From positions 1-19,868 of the forward strand of contig JAKEGO010000137.1 in assembly GCA_022615805.1 (NCBI GenBank): a DNA stretch of 19,868 nt, given 5' to 3'. The DNA comes from Thermoplasmata archaeon (GTDB taxonomy: Archaea > Thermoplasmatota > JAKEGO01). Both the position numbers and the translations under genes were made by a program. Under the pieces are notes generated by a model. That model saw nothing but the letters and a program-made list of their open reading frames with translations, had not been told where the DNA came from and made no database searches. Within the stretch, counting starts at the first letter, position 1, and each line of letters opens with the position of its first letter. This document shows positions 1 through 12,200 of this stretch, piece by piece.

Positions 1-8
1 GCCAGCGC

Positions 9-22
9 CGGAAAATTTATTA
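9..22 (+). promoter_or_regulatory. Putative archaeal BRE/TATA promoter element
   Basis: An AT-rich box stands out in otherwise GC-rich DNA. CGGAAAA (9-15) resembles a B-recognition element and is followed directly by TTTATTA (16-22), which resembles an archaeal TATA box. By the usual archaeal spacing, transcription would start around 42-47, giving a leader of about 90 nt before the ATG at 135. The match is by eye only. The region could instead be the tail of an upstream gene. Confidence 0.4.
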
Positions 23-119
23 CCCGCTTCGCCGATGCCCACGGGTTGCTATCGTGGGGCAAGCAAGACGCGTAAAGGCAAGGTGGGGCAGCGCCTCGCG
101 AGGCACCATACGTGAGACC

Positions 120-137
120 GGAGCAGTGGATGTTATG
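120..137 (+). promoter_or_regulatory. Shine-Dalgarno-like GGAG and start codon of the giant gene
   Basis: GGAG at 120-123 lies 11 nt before the ATG at 135, a little further than the ideal spacing. A second in-frame ATG at 156 has a weaker upstream purine run but gives a more compact signal peptide. No in-frame stop occurs between base 3 and 135, so a start further upstream is not formally excluded. The hydrophobic signal peptide just after 135/156 argues for one of these two starts. Confidence 0.45.
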
Positions 138-236
138 AGCGGGAACCATGGCAGGATGTCACAGGGGAAGTTGGTCGCGGTGACCATCGTCGCGTTGATG
201 GTCATGTCGACCTTCGCCGCGGCCTTCCTCCAGGCG
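135..236 (+). other. N-terminal signal peptide
   Basis: Residues 1-34 have a short polar, basic n-region containing Arg7 and Lys12, then a hydrophobic core (LVAVTIVALMVMSTFAAAF) and small residues near LQAYG, where cleavage is plausible. If translation starts at the ATG at 156 the peptide is 27 residues long, a typical length. This supports Sec-dependent export of the whole protein. Confidence 0.8.
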
Positions 237-3200
237 TACGGCGACGACCTCGGGCGCTCGACCGGCGCGAAGGACGGCGATTACGTCATCGGGCCTCAGC
301 CCCTCGGGCAGGAGACGGGATCGGACACGGGATTCCTGAACGCGACGGTCGCCTTCCTCAAGGCGATGGCGGAGCTCGAGGGTTCGCTGTCCAACATGAG
401 CACGAGGCTCCAGGCGCTGTACCGGGAGTTCATCGCACCGACCGAGGCGGATGAGGTTGCGGAGCCATGCTCGTCGTGCGGTGCCCAGACGACCGATGTC
501 CAGGACCTCGATGTCTTCGAGCTCATCGGATCGGCCATCCTGAGCGAGGAGGGGGACTCGACCCTCGACCTCGTCAAGGCCTATGCCCTCGAGACCCTGA
601 TCGCGCTGTACGACCTGCGCGCCGAGTCCTCCGACTTCGCCGACGCGTGCGACGGGTACTCCGACTTCCTGGCGGACTACGCCGCCGGGTCCAACGGCAC
701 GAGGGCGGACGAGGCCGCAGCCTCGTTCGACGCCGCGGCAGACGCCGTCAACGCGGCCCTCGACGACCTGTCCGCCGCGGGGGACCGGCTCGAGGAGACG
801 ATCGTCCCCGTCCTCTCGCGTTCCGACGCCGTCGACAGGACGTGGTTCGTCCGTCGCATCGCCGCTTTCCAGGCCGATGTCGTCGCCGTGCTGGACGAGC
901 TGCACGCCGCCACTTCGGTGGACCCGGACGCGGCCGTTACGATGGATCCGCTGTCGCACTTCCCGGTCTCCCACTCCGCCGGCGACTCGCCCGGTCTCTC
1001 TCCCGACCTGCCCCTCTCGGGCGACCCTGTCCAGGCGGACCTTGGCAGGACCGAGGACGCGTGGGTCAGCGAGAGCGTCTACCAGAAGGCGCACTCGATG
1101 GACGCCGAGAAGCTGTACTGGTGGGTCCTCGAGGGGGTGGCGTACGAGCCCTACATCGGCTCGCTGAAGGGCTCTGACCAGACCCTCATGCAGCGCGCCG
1201 GCAACGACGTGGACCAGGCCTCGCTCCTCATCGCGATGCTCAGGGAGCGGGAGATCCCGGCCAGGTACGTGTACGGCACGGTCCGCGCCCCTGGCGGCGA
1301 CGTGGCCGAATGGCTGATGACCGACACCCAGGACAACGCCACCGCGCTCCTCCGGTCGTGCGGTGTACCCGCGGACAACATAGGCGGCGACATCATATTC
1401 GAGCACTTCTGGGTCGCCGCGTACGTCGATGACGCCTGGGTCGAGATGGACCCGTCGTGGGACCCGGAGCCGCTCGAGCCGATCGACAACGTGACGGTCA
1501 TCGACGGTGTCACCTACTTCAACGGCACCATCGTGACGACCCCGGAGACCGAGCCCGATCTGTCCGGACGCACGGAGTTCCCGTCAGGCCTGCCGTACGA
1601 CGTCACCGCCCGCCTGGGAATATACCAGGAGCTCCCGGACGCCGTCCGCCACACGGTCGATGTCACGCTCTCCACATCCGAGGGCCAGATCTTCAACCAT
1701 TCCGGGTTCGCCGGCCGCCTTGCCTCGCAGGGGATCGGCCTGGAGTACACCATGACCCAGGCGTCCCTCGACCTCGCCAGGGCGGAGGGGCACGACGCGC
1801 CGACCTTCATGCTCGAGTACACGGCGGCCCTCGACGTCGGCGGCAGCGTCGCCGCGAGCTCGCCGGTCGTCCTCGACGGCGGCGAGGCGCTGTCCCTGAC
1901 GCTGACGTTCACCTACCCGTGGGGCTCGCATGACACCACCGCCGTCCAGGTCGCGGGCGTCAACTCCTCCGTCGTTCTCGACGCGGGCAAGGTCTCCCAG
2001 CGCTCGCTGGAATACCTGTTCGCCAGGGACGAGGAGGCGATCAACGGCTCCTTCGCGGATGCGCAGGAGCCCATGCTGGCCCTATCGGGCAGCATCCTCC
2101 TCTCCTACCTCGCGTACAGCTACGACGACGAGGCGGCCCTGCTCCTCGGCCGATGGTGGCGGCCGATGCCCGCGGCGGTCGTCGTCCAATCCGGCAGTTC
2201 CCTCGGCTTCGGGGCACCGCTCGCCATCGCGCCCCAGTTCTCCATGGACCTCCTGCAGGACCCCGTGTCCGCCGCCTTCCGACCGGAACAGGCCTCGCCG
2301 GAGGAGGCGGGCGTCATGTTCACCATCGACAGCGGTCTCTACTCCGCCTACGTCGAGGCCATGGTCGGCGCCCTCCTGTTCAACGCGAGCAGGTCGATCT
2401 CGTTCGAGGACCTCAAGGGAGCGGCGGAAGAGGCCGGCATTCCGCTGATCGTGCTGACCGCCGACAACTACGACGGGCAGCTCCTCAACTTCACTCTCCC
2501 GACCGCCGTCAGTGGCCAGATCGAGGCGGCCGTCGCCCTCGGCTACGAGGTCCGCGTCATCGCGGTCGGTCTGGTCGTCGACGACTCCCTCTACTACGCT
2601 TTCCAGGTCGTGGACCCCGAGACGGGCGCGGTTTCCAGCGTCGTAATTTCCACGATGCCGCTTCACGGCGTGCTCGATACGATCGCGAAGTTGGGCAGTG
2701 ACGCGTGGGACTTCTACTGGTCGTTCCAGAAGTGGATATGGTCCCTCATCTGGGATGTCGGCGTCAACATCTTCGTCGACCTGTGGAAGAAGGCGAAGAG
2801 CTTCGTGATGACGCAGTACGAGAACATACGCGGCCTCTTCAGCGGGGATCCAGGTATACTCCGCCGGCTGTTGGACTCGTACAAGGCGTATCTCGACATC
2901 TGTGGTGAGATCCTCGACCCCATCGGGGACATCATCGGCATCCCGCTCTCCCTGATCCCCAACATACTTCTTGCCCTGATCAACGTCATCGAGTTCGTCG
3001 TCTGCGTGCTCGGCTCGCAGGGCACGGTTCTGAACATAGCGACCTACATCTGGTGCTGTATTCGTGTGGCCATTCAGATGGTCATCGGCAAGTACTGCGG
3101 CGACCTCATCGGCCTCATGGTCGATGCGGTCGTCGGCACGGCCCTGGTCGCCGCGATAACGGGGGGCACGGCCGGGATCGGCGCCGCCACCGCCCCGCTC

Positions 3201-6200
3201 ATCTACCGCATCTGCTACTACGCCGGCAAGTGGCTCGCCAACAAACTGCTCTGCGGTCTTGTCCAGAAGCTCCTCGACATGGCCTTCGACCTCGCGCGGG
3301 CATGCGAGATAAAACCAAGGGCGAAGCTGACGGCCGAGAAGGTGTCGGGCGGTAAGGGCGAACCGTGCGTCTACAACCTCAAGGCGATGGCCATGAACCT
3401 GGGGACCCTGCCCTCCAAGGACATCAAGGTGGAGCTGAAGAAGGACGACGCGGTCATCGGGACCGACACCATACCCATCCTGAACCCATACGAGTTCTCG
3501 TCCACCGAGAAATGGGAGCGCACGTTCCCCGTGACGCTCGGTCCCGACGAGGACGCGACCTTCTCGCTCACCATCCAGGACACAGCGGGCTGCACTCCGA
3601 CGAGGATAGTGGACCCGGCCGACCGCCCGAAGCACACGGTGAGCATCAACCTCGAGTGCGACGACTGCGAGAAGATAAACCCCGAATCTGGCAAGTGCTG
3701 CGACAACCTCACCGGGGACGACCTCACATGCTGCCTCGACCCTGACAACTACCTCTGCAAGCTCGACAAGTGCAAGCAGCACGAGAAGTTCTCGCAGGCG
3801 TGGAAGTGCTGCATGGACCCGTACCAACCGGGCTGCGACCCGTGCCAGGACCCCAAGGACTGCCCGCCTTACAGCCCGGACGACGTGTACATCCTCGGGT
3901 CTGCCGTCGTCAACGTGACCTCCACGGAGGTGGCGAGCGCCGAGATCGGTATAGTCGAGATGGGCTTCCCGCTCGAGATGGCGACGCTGGTCAACCAGAC
4001 CGGCCGGAGCACCCGCTTCGTCGACCTCGCGACCGTATCGATGAACGACCTGTACGACCTGAAGGTCCTCGTCGTGCCCTCGGGCGGACTGTACAGCATC
4101 GCCGACCCGGCGGGAGCCTCCGATTACATCCTGCTCAAGCTCCGCCTCTTCCTCGAGAACGGCGGCAACATCGTCGTCTTCACGCAGCAGTACGGCTACG
4201 AGATGGAGGCCTTCCTGGGCGCACCGGAGGGTTATGGGTACCAGGAGGACCAGAACTGCCTCCTCGGCTCCGTCTACATCGAGAACTACATCCCGCTGTT
4301 CGCGCCGCTCAGCGCATCGAAGTCGCCCAACGCGAAGGGCGAGGTCTACCTCGACCTCAATGTCGACGGATTCTTCACCAGGTGGCCGGAGAACGCGACA
4401 GTGCTCCTCACGAGGGCTGCGAACGCCATGCCCGCGATGATCGCCTACCCGTGGGGCGAGGGAGCCATCCTCTTCACCACGATGTACCCGGACTTCGCGA
4501 TGGTCTTCGGCTCCGGCACCGCCGACGAGGTGGTGATGATGGACGCGATGCTCTCGTGGCTCAGCCTACCCGATGCCGCGAGCTGCCTCCCGGACGACAA
4601 CGGCACCCTCGACGACGCGAGCATCGAGACCTTCCGACCGGACGAGACGGTGACTCTTGACGTCGAATTCGGAGGCCTCGAGGCCGAGTACGCCGTCATA
4701 GTCGGCCCGAACGGCTCGGTCGTGGACTGCATCAGGGCTGATGGCGGCGCCTTCCCGGGCCTCTCCGGATACGCCGATCACGGCATCTACCGCGTCGACC
4801 ACGTCGGCATGGAGAACGGATGGATCAACGTCACCGTCGAGCACGACGTGGACGGCTTCGCGGTCAGCCTCTTCAACGAGTCGCTGAAGAAGGTGGTCCC
4901 GGAGGGCATCGACTTCTGGGTCATCTTCGACAAGAACTATTACTACGTGACGGGCGTCTATGGCAGCCCGGAGGACGCGGGCGGCGAGCCCGGCTTCGTG
5001 ACGTTCTTCATCCACAACCACGAGGACACCGACTTCAACGGCAGCGTCAAGTTCGGCGTGTGGGGCATGGGCCACGTCCTGTGGTGGGGCTACGGCGGCG
5101 CGGCCAACGGGTGGTACCACAAGGTGAACGTCAACGTGCCGGCGGGCGAGTTCCGCGAGTACACCGAGAGGTTCGCCACCTCCCAGTGGGACTTCCGGAC
5201 GGTGTCGTACCTCTACAGCGGCCCTGATTGGTCGGGGGACCAGATCGCCTTCATCGAGCGCCGGTACGGCGTCCTCAAGGGGCAGAACAGCATCGTCTAC
5301 ATGACCCTGGACCAGGCCGACTACGCGCCCAGCGAGACGATCAACGTCACACTCTCCGTGTTCAACCCGAACGAGAACGAACTGCCGTTCCTCGTGAAGC
5401 TCAGCCTGATGGACGGCATCCAGCAGACGACATACGTGACCCGCGACGTGAACATGATGGTGCCGGGCCGCGACACGGCGGTCGCCTTCGGAGAGATGCC
5501 CGCGCCCACGCCCTACGGCAGGTACCTGATGGTCGCCCAGCTCTTCATGGGCTCGAAGCTCCAGTCCACCGACAGGGAGTTCTTCGACGTCGGGCCCAAG
5601 TTGATCGTGAGGGGCGTGACACTCCCGTCGCCGATAGTCCCTGCAACCGACAACACCGTCACGTTCGAGATACTGAACGACAGCCCGCTCCCGACGACGG
5701 GCGCGACGCTCGAGGTGACCCTCTACGACCCGTACGACGTCGCCCTACAGACCGAGTTCAACAACTTCTCGCTGGGCGCCGGGGAGACGGGCGATTACGA
5801 CGTCATCTTCGCCATGCCGACGCCGGCCTTCGGCGTCTACTACCTGGCCTACGAGCTCACCTGGGACGTCAGGTCGGTGAGCGGCCGGATCGAGATGCCG
5901 AACCGGTACGTCGTCTCGCTGGCGTTCGATAGACCGTTCTACCGCATCCGGGAGGACCTGGGCTTCACGCTCGAGGTGTCCAACGTTGGCAGATTCGACC
6001 AGGACCTGACCGTCAACGTGTCGTTCCCGGACACCGGCGCGGGCCACGAGTACGTCCTCGACCTCTCCCCCGGCGAGCTCGGGACCGAAACGGGTACGTT
6101 CCACATGGAGGACCACCTGGCGGCCGGCACCCATGTCCTTAATGCGTCCGTCACACAGGGCTCCACGTCGTACCACGAGTTCACCTTCACGATCCCAACA

Positions 6201-9200
6201 GCCCAGCTAGAGATCGCCATCGCAGACGATTCGTTCATGATGGACGACCCGCTCGAGGTCATCCTCCGGAACGACGGCGGCATCGACACGAACTACACCC
6301 TCACGGTGGACATCTTCGACCCGCACTACCTGCGGTTCTTCAGACAGACCGACGCCGGGGCGATAATGGCGGGGGAGAACGTGAGCTTCCTCCACGACAT
6401 CTTCGACCAGGCGCTATCCGGCGAGTACTTCACCATCATATGGGCGAGGGACTCGCGCGGAGAGCTCGTCCAGATGACGACGGCCCTCATCATCGACGGA
6501 TTGACGGCCCTCGTCTCGGTGGACACGAACAAGACAGTATACTATGTGACGGACGACATCGAGGTCCACATCAACGTGACGAACCAGGGCCGCGCCATCG
6601 CGAACGGCACGGTGCTGGTCGAGGCGTTCACGTCCGACCTCAAGGCCGCCGAGGGCGACAGCCCATGGTACAGCACCAAGTTGAGGTACCGCCTCCCTCT
6701 GATGATCAACACGTCGGGCATTGAAAGGGCCGACGCCGATGTTGCGCTGTGGCTCAACTTCACGCGGATCATGGAGGACTTGGGGCTCTACGGGAGGGCC
6801 TTCGACAGCGACTCCCTGCTGCTCGTCGAGTACGACGACCTCGGGAGGATACTGTGGGAGGTCGACCTGGATGTTGCGCCCGGAACGCCCGTTCCGAGCG
6901 ACCTGTACCACAACACCTACTCGCCAAGGCCGAAGATGCTCTACCTCGTCGGGGGCCGCACCGACTACAACCTCAACACGCGTGTGGGCGGGTACGTCTC
7001 CTCGGTGACGAGGGTGCAGTACAACGACGCAGCAGCGGCTACGATCATGGATCAGCTCGACATGTACGACATCGTGATCTATGACGGCATGCAGAGCGTT
7101 TCGGAGTTCTCCTTCTCCGGCGAGGCGACGCAGGCCAAGATACTCGATTATGTCAGGAACGGCGGCATGTTCGTGCTCATGTGCCCGAACAACGACATGG
7201 ACGCCTTCGGCGTGCACCACGTCTCCGGGTGGAGGAACAACAACGTGGTCGTCGTGGACCCGGAGCACGCCCTCTCCGAGATGCGCGGCGGCGAGGACCC
7301 GAACTACTGGAGCGCGTCGGAGACCAACGGATACTGGACCAACTGGCTTGAGGACGAGTTCGATCTGATAATGTCAGACTCGGGTGGCAGCGACTGGGCC
7401 GTGACCATCGAAAGGAAGATCGGCCTCGGCGTCCTCGTGCTCGACGCCCACGAGGTCGGCTACCCGGGCAACACGGCGGGCAACTGGAAGGGATACAACC
7501 ACGTCCGGTACTCGACGCACTTCCAGCACTACCGCACGAGGGCGTACGACCCGGAGACAAACGCCGTCGCCAGCCTGATGTGGACCATGAACGGCACAAC
7601 CGCCGCCGACCAGATGAGGTTCTACTCGCTCTACTTCAACACCCTCAAGGGAGACCCCGTCCCTGTCGAACCGCCGGAGGAGGAGGTCCCGGCCTTCATG
7701 AACGTGCGCGTGCTTGACGAGCACGTCAACGGATCCGAGGAGGTCCAGATAAGTTTCAACTACATGCGCGAGACGAACGACACCGTCTACAGCCTGGTGT
7801 ACAGTTACGACAGCAACGGGACATTCGGGAACGGCACATGGGACGTCGCCGAGGTCATCGAGGCTGGCACGTCCACCCCGACGACCTGCGCGTGGGGCAA
7901 AGGGTACTACTCGTACTACACTTATGGTCTGGCACCCGTGGCGGGCTATGTGGGCACATACGATTCGGCTCACGGAGGTTACGCCTCCTACGGCTCGGAG
8001 ATGCCGCCGGCCGGGTTCTACGACAACGACATCCTCTTCTTCGACGGATTCAGGTACAACAGCTACGTCGACTCGTCCCTCGAGGCCACGGCATCGGGGC
8101 ACATGGTCGTGGTCGACTACTTCACCTTCTCCGAGGCGATCAGGCGCGTCCCGTATGCCGGCGTCAAGTCGTTCTCCTCCGGGTCGGCCACGAGCCGGTA
8201 CATCTACTACGGGGGCGGCGTACTCGTGGAGGGCGACCAGAACGACGATGGATACCTCGGCTACGAATGGTACTACGAGTCCACGACGACCCAGCAGGAG
8301 ATCGCGGCCCACTTCAGGGCCCTCTACGACAGCGCATTCATCTTCAAGGCGATCCTCCCGCCAGCAGGGGTCACCACCACGGCCCACTTCTTCGTTTCCG
8401 CGTACGACGAGGCTAACGGCACGTGGGAGAACTCGACGGTCCACTCCTTCGACATCGACGGCGACGGCCCCGACATTGCGAGCGTAACAGACCACTCTGC
8501 CGGTCCCGCCGTGGACGCGCTGTCACCGATCGCCGTGGGCGCGCGCATCACCGACGGCACCGGCGTAATGGAGGCGGTACTGCAGTTCTCGTACGATGGA
8601 GGCGAGACATGGGAGACATCGACCATGCGCCCGAACGCCATATCGGGCACCGAGCAGTACGACATCGCACTCGAGTCCGACCACCCGTACTCCGGCCCGG
8701 CCGACGAGTGGATGACGATCGAGGAGACCGGCGTGGCTGCGATCCGCGTCCACATGGTTGAGATCGCTTTGGAGGAGGGACACGATATGCTCCGCCTGTA
8801 CGACGGTGACATGGTCCTGTACCAGACCTTCACTGGCCTGCATGAGGACGTCTGGTCCGCGTGGATCCCCGGCGACGTCCTCCACCTGAGGTTCACGGCC
8901 GACGACGCCATCGGTGGATGGGGTTTCCTGTCGGACGCGTACGAGACGGACGACAGTTACAGCGCCTACGCGGCGCATCTGGAGCAGGAGGTGGCGTACC
9001 ACGTGGATCCGAACGCATGGCGCGGCGACTCGTACACCGACCGCCTATGGACATACGAGTTCTACATCGACGAAGGCATCCCGTACACCTCCGGTGCCCT
9101 CGACGTGACCACGCAGAACATCGACTACACCAAGAGCGGCGTGTGGCTCAACCAGGACGTGAGGACGGCCGACAACATGCTCGGCACCCTGGGCGCCGGG

Positions 9201-12200
9201 TCGGGGACGCTGACGACGTCGCTGGAGGTCCCGTACGGAGCGATACTGCCGGGGAGGAACGTCCTGGTCATCGCGTCGGGGACGCTGAACGCGGTGGACC
9301 CCAACGGCACATCCGTCCACTGGAACGACGACATCTATATCGACCACGTCTCCTTCACCGTTCGGTACGCTTCGGCCCCGATGAACGTCACCGAGGTCCT
9401 GTACCGCGTCGCGGCCACGGACCTCGCCGGGAACACGGCGGTATCGCCGGAGCTCACCGCGACCGTGGACTCGCCACCGTGGGTGGGCATGCCGACCACC
9501 GACCCATTCTACCCGAAAGGGGACGACGACGTCGCCGTCTCCGCCGTCGTGACGGACGGGGAGGGCATCGATGAGGTCTTGCTCGTCTACGCCACGTACT
9601 CTTCGCCCTTCAACCTCGCCGACCCTGCAATGGGCACAGTCGTCACCGCGAACAACCAGTACAGCAGCCAGTTCTCTCCGGCGGAGGCGGTCGACGGATA
9701 CGGCGAGGACGGGTCCAACCAGGACCATTACTGGCTCACCTCGAACTACCCATCGGGCGCTTACCTGCAACTCGAGTTCGTCCGACCATATGTGATAGAT
9801 ACCGTGCACCTTCTGAACACCCGCAACGCTGTCTACTGGGACCGGTCCACCGCGGCCTTCCACCTCTCGGTCTCGATGGACGGCGTCGATTACCAAACCA
9901 TCTATTCGGGCACCCTGGTCGAGGACGACATCACGAACTGGCAAGTCGCGGAGTTCAAACCAGTCCTGGCGAGGTTCGTCAGGTTCCACGTGGACTCGTA
10001 CTACGGGGCCGGTGGCGGGCTCGCCGAGATCGACATTTACTCCCGTCACAACCTCCAGTTCGTCGAGATGTCGCCCGACGGCGATACCTATTCGGGGGAC
10101 ATACCGGCGACGGACAACACCACGTACGTCTACTACTTCGTGATGGCGAACGACACATGGGGACACACGACCCTCACCGATTGGCGCTACTACCTCACCG
10201 ACGACCAGCCTCCCGAGGTGCTCGCCATCGCGACGGTACCCACCACCCCCAGCCCCGGTACGGACGTGAACGTCACCGTGAGCCTCGGCGACAACCTGGG
10301 CATCCGCGGCTACTCGCTCTTCTACAGCTACAACGGCGTCGATTTCACGGAGGCGGAGTTCTCCCAGCGAACGTCGAACACGGACGTGGACCGCGACGGC
10401 AGGCCGGAGATAGTGGCGGGTTCTTACTACGGGACGTACGTGTTCAACGAGACCCTCGGCGTCGAATACGACCTCGACGACGACGTGTGGAACTGGGCCT
10501 GGGGCTCCGCGTTCGCCGCGGGTGACACCGACCTCGACGGCCGTGTGAACCTCGTCGCCGCCAACCAGGACACGTATGGCACGCTCGCAAGGGTGTACCA
10601 GTGGAACGGGTCCGGCTACGATAGGCTCGCCGACCTCGGCTCCGAGCTCGATACATCGGACGACGGCACGATATACAGCATGGACATCGGCGACTTCGAC
10701 GGCAACGGGATCCCGGACATCGTCATACCCCTCTACTACCCGTACGTGATCTACGTCTACGAGTGGTCCGGCTTCGGCTACGTGCTGAAACACGTGGTCG
10801 AGACCGGCATCAGCGTGCAGGTCCTCAGGATGGCGAACATAGACGACGACCCGGCCGAGGAGATCCTGTGCGGCGACTGGAACTACATCTACGCGTACGA
10901 CCTCGTCAACGGCGCTCCGGTTCGGGTATGGACGTCGACGAGCATCGACCTCGAGCGCTTCGAGGTCGGTCACCTCGACAGCGACGGCTACCTGGAGATC
11001 GTCGCCGGGGGATACGACCGCCTGTACATCTACGAGATCGATCCAGATGGCATCGTCCTCGAAGCGACGAGCGATGCACTGGGGTACTACGTCAATCCGA
11101 GCCGGATAATGGACTGGGACGGCGACGGCCGGATGGAGGTCTCGGCGATCGCCTACAACGGCTACCGCTACAACGCGAGCCAGTCCAAATACTTCTATTA
11201 CTACAACATCACGGTGTTCTCCTACCGTGACGAGAGCGAGTTCGTTGACAGCCTGCTCGCCGTCGAGCGCACGATCCCGATCGTGTCGCCGGGCTATTTC
11301 AATAACAGGCCGGCACACTGGGGCGATTTCGACGCGGACGACGATGTCGAGTTCGTCCTGGGCGATGGCTCCAATTACTACATCAGATTGTTCGACGACC
11401 GGGGGACCGAGGAGAACTCCTTCTACAGTTATTACCTGGGATCAGACTACGAATCCGTCTACCCCTCGGGCACACCGAGCGACTGGATGGCGACCATACC
11501 GGGAGCGGCGAGCGGCACGATCCACTACTACGTCGAGGTCGAGGACCTCGCGGGCAACGTGAACGCCTCCGCCGTCATGGCGCTCGATGTGGACGGGACG
11601 CCGCCGACCATCGACGACACCACCGAATATCCGACCGATCGGAACGCCCTCCGGTACGTGCCCATATTCGTCAACGTCACGGGCGACGACGTCCTCGGCG
11701 TGCACATGGTCCATGACGCGATGGGCGGCGTCGCAAGGACGCCGATGGTGGACCACGTGTTCGGGGACGGCGTCGTCCTTCATTATGCGGACTGCGGACT
11801 CGTCGACGAGGATTTCCTCGTGCAGGGCGACCCGACGAGCCTGTGGAAGTCGATAGATCCGCACACGACACCGTCACAGCGCAGCGTGAGGACGCACGCG
11901 GACGAGGTCGTGTACCGGTTCCCCGTGGACCCGGCGAGGTCATACGCGGTCGATGTGGTCTACCTGCAGAACGCCGGCGAGGGCCGCGTCCAGCGCTTGC
12001 TGGCTGGCACGCACGTGCTCCACGGCCCGCTCGCGCTCCCAGAGAACCTCGCCCTGTCGTACAGGCTGCCCGTCCCGGCGGAGGCGTACGCCGACGGCAA
12101 CCTCACCCTGACCTTCCAGGAGCTCCTCGGCGAGAGCGCCGTCGTATCGGAGATAACCGTCCGCGAGTACTCGTCGGCACCGGCCACGGGATACCTGGCA

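Larger units (their letters stand above)
8472..9476 (+). other. Ig-like host domain H1 carrying CUB and galactose-binding-like guests
   Basis: The first half (8472-8669) has VLQFSYDGGETWETSTM. The second half (about 9369-9476) has TEVLYRVAATDLAGNTAVSP. Two guests lie between them: a CUB-like domain (8670-8957) and a second beta sandwich (8958-9368). Joined, the halves match the uninterrupted host at 12315. The split host is inferred from the motif order. Confidence 0.6.

Noticed and set aside
1..75. Possible C-terminal tail of an upstream gene in frame 1, ending at TAA 73-75
   Set aside because: Only 24 codons are visible, with no recognisable motif, and they overlap the TATA-like box. A chance open stretch of this length is common.
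135..2699. RHS/polymorphic toxin, suggested by the transglutaminase module
   Set aside because: No YD (RHS) repeats or C-terminal toxin region are seen in the window. What follows is CARDB, Ig-like and GATase1-like arrays.
2082..3827. Antisense open frame of 581 codons
   Set aside because: In-register shadow opposite the post-transglutaminase module, hydrophobic segment and Cys-rich patch. Its composition is typical of antisense GC-rich coding.
6918..7655. Active glutamine amidotransferase or cysteine peptidase (Cys in LMCPNN)
   Set aside because: The G-x-C-x-G nucleophile elbow and a convincing His-Glu pair were not found, and sister domains lack the Cys altogether.
9045..11318. Antisense open frame of 757 codons
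   Set aside because: Same in-register shadow effect. It lies opposite the discoidin and FG-GAP propeller domains.
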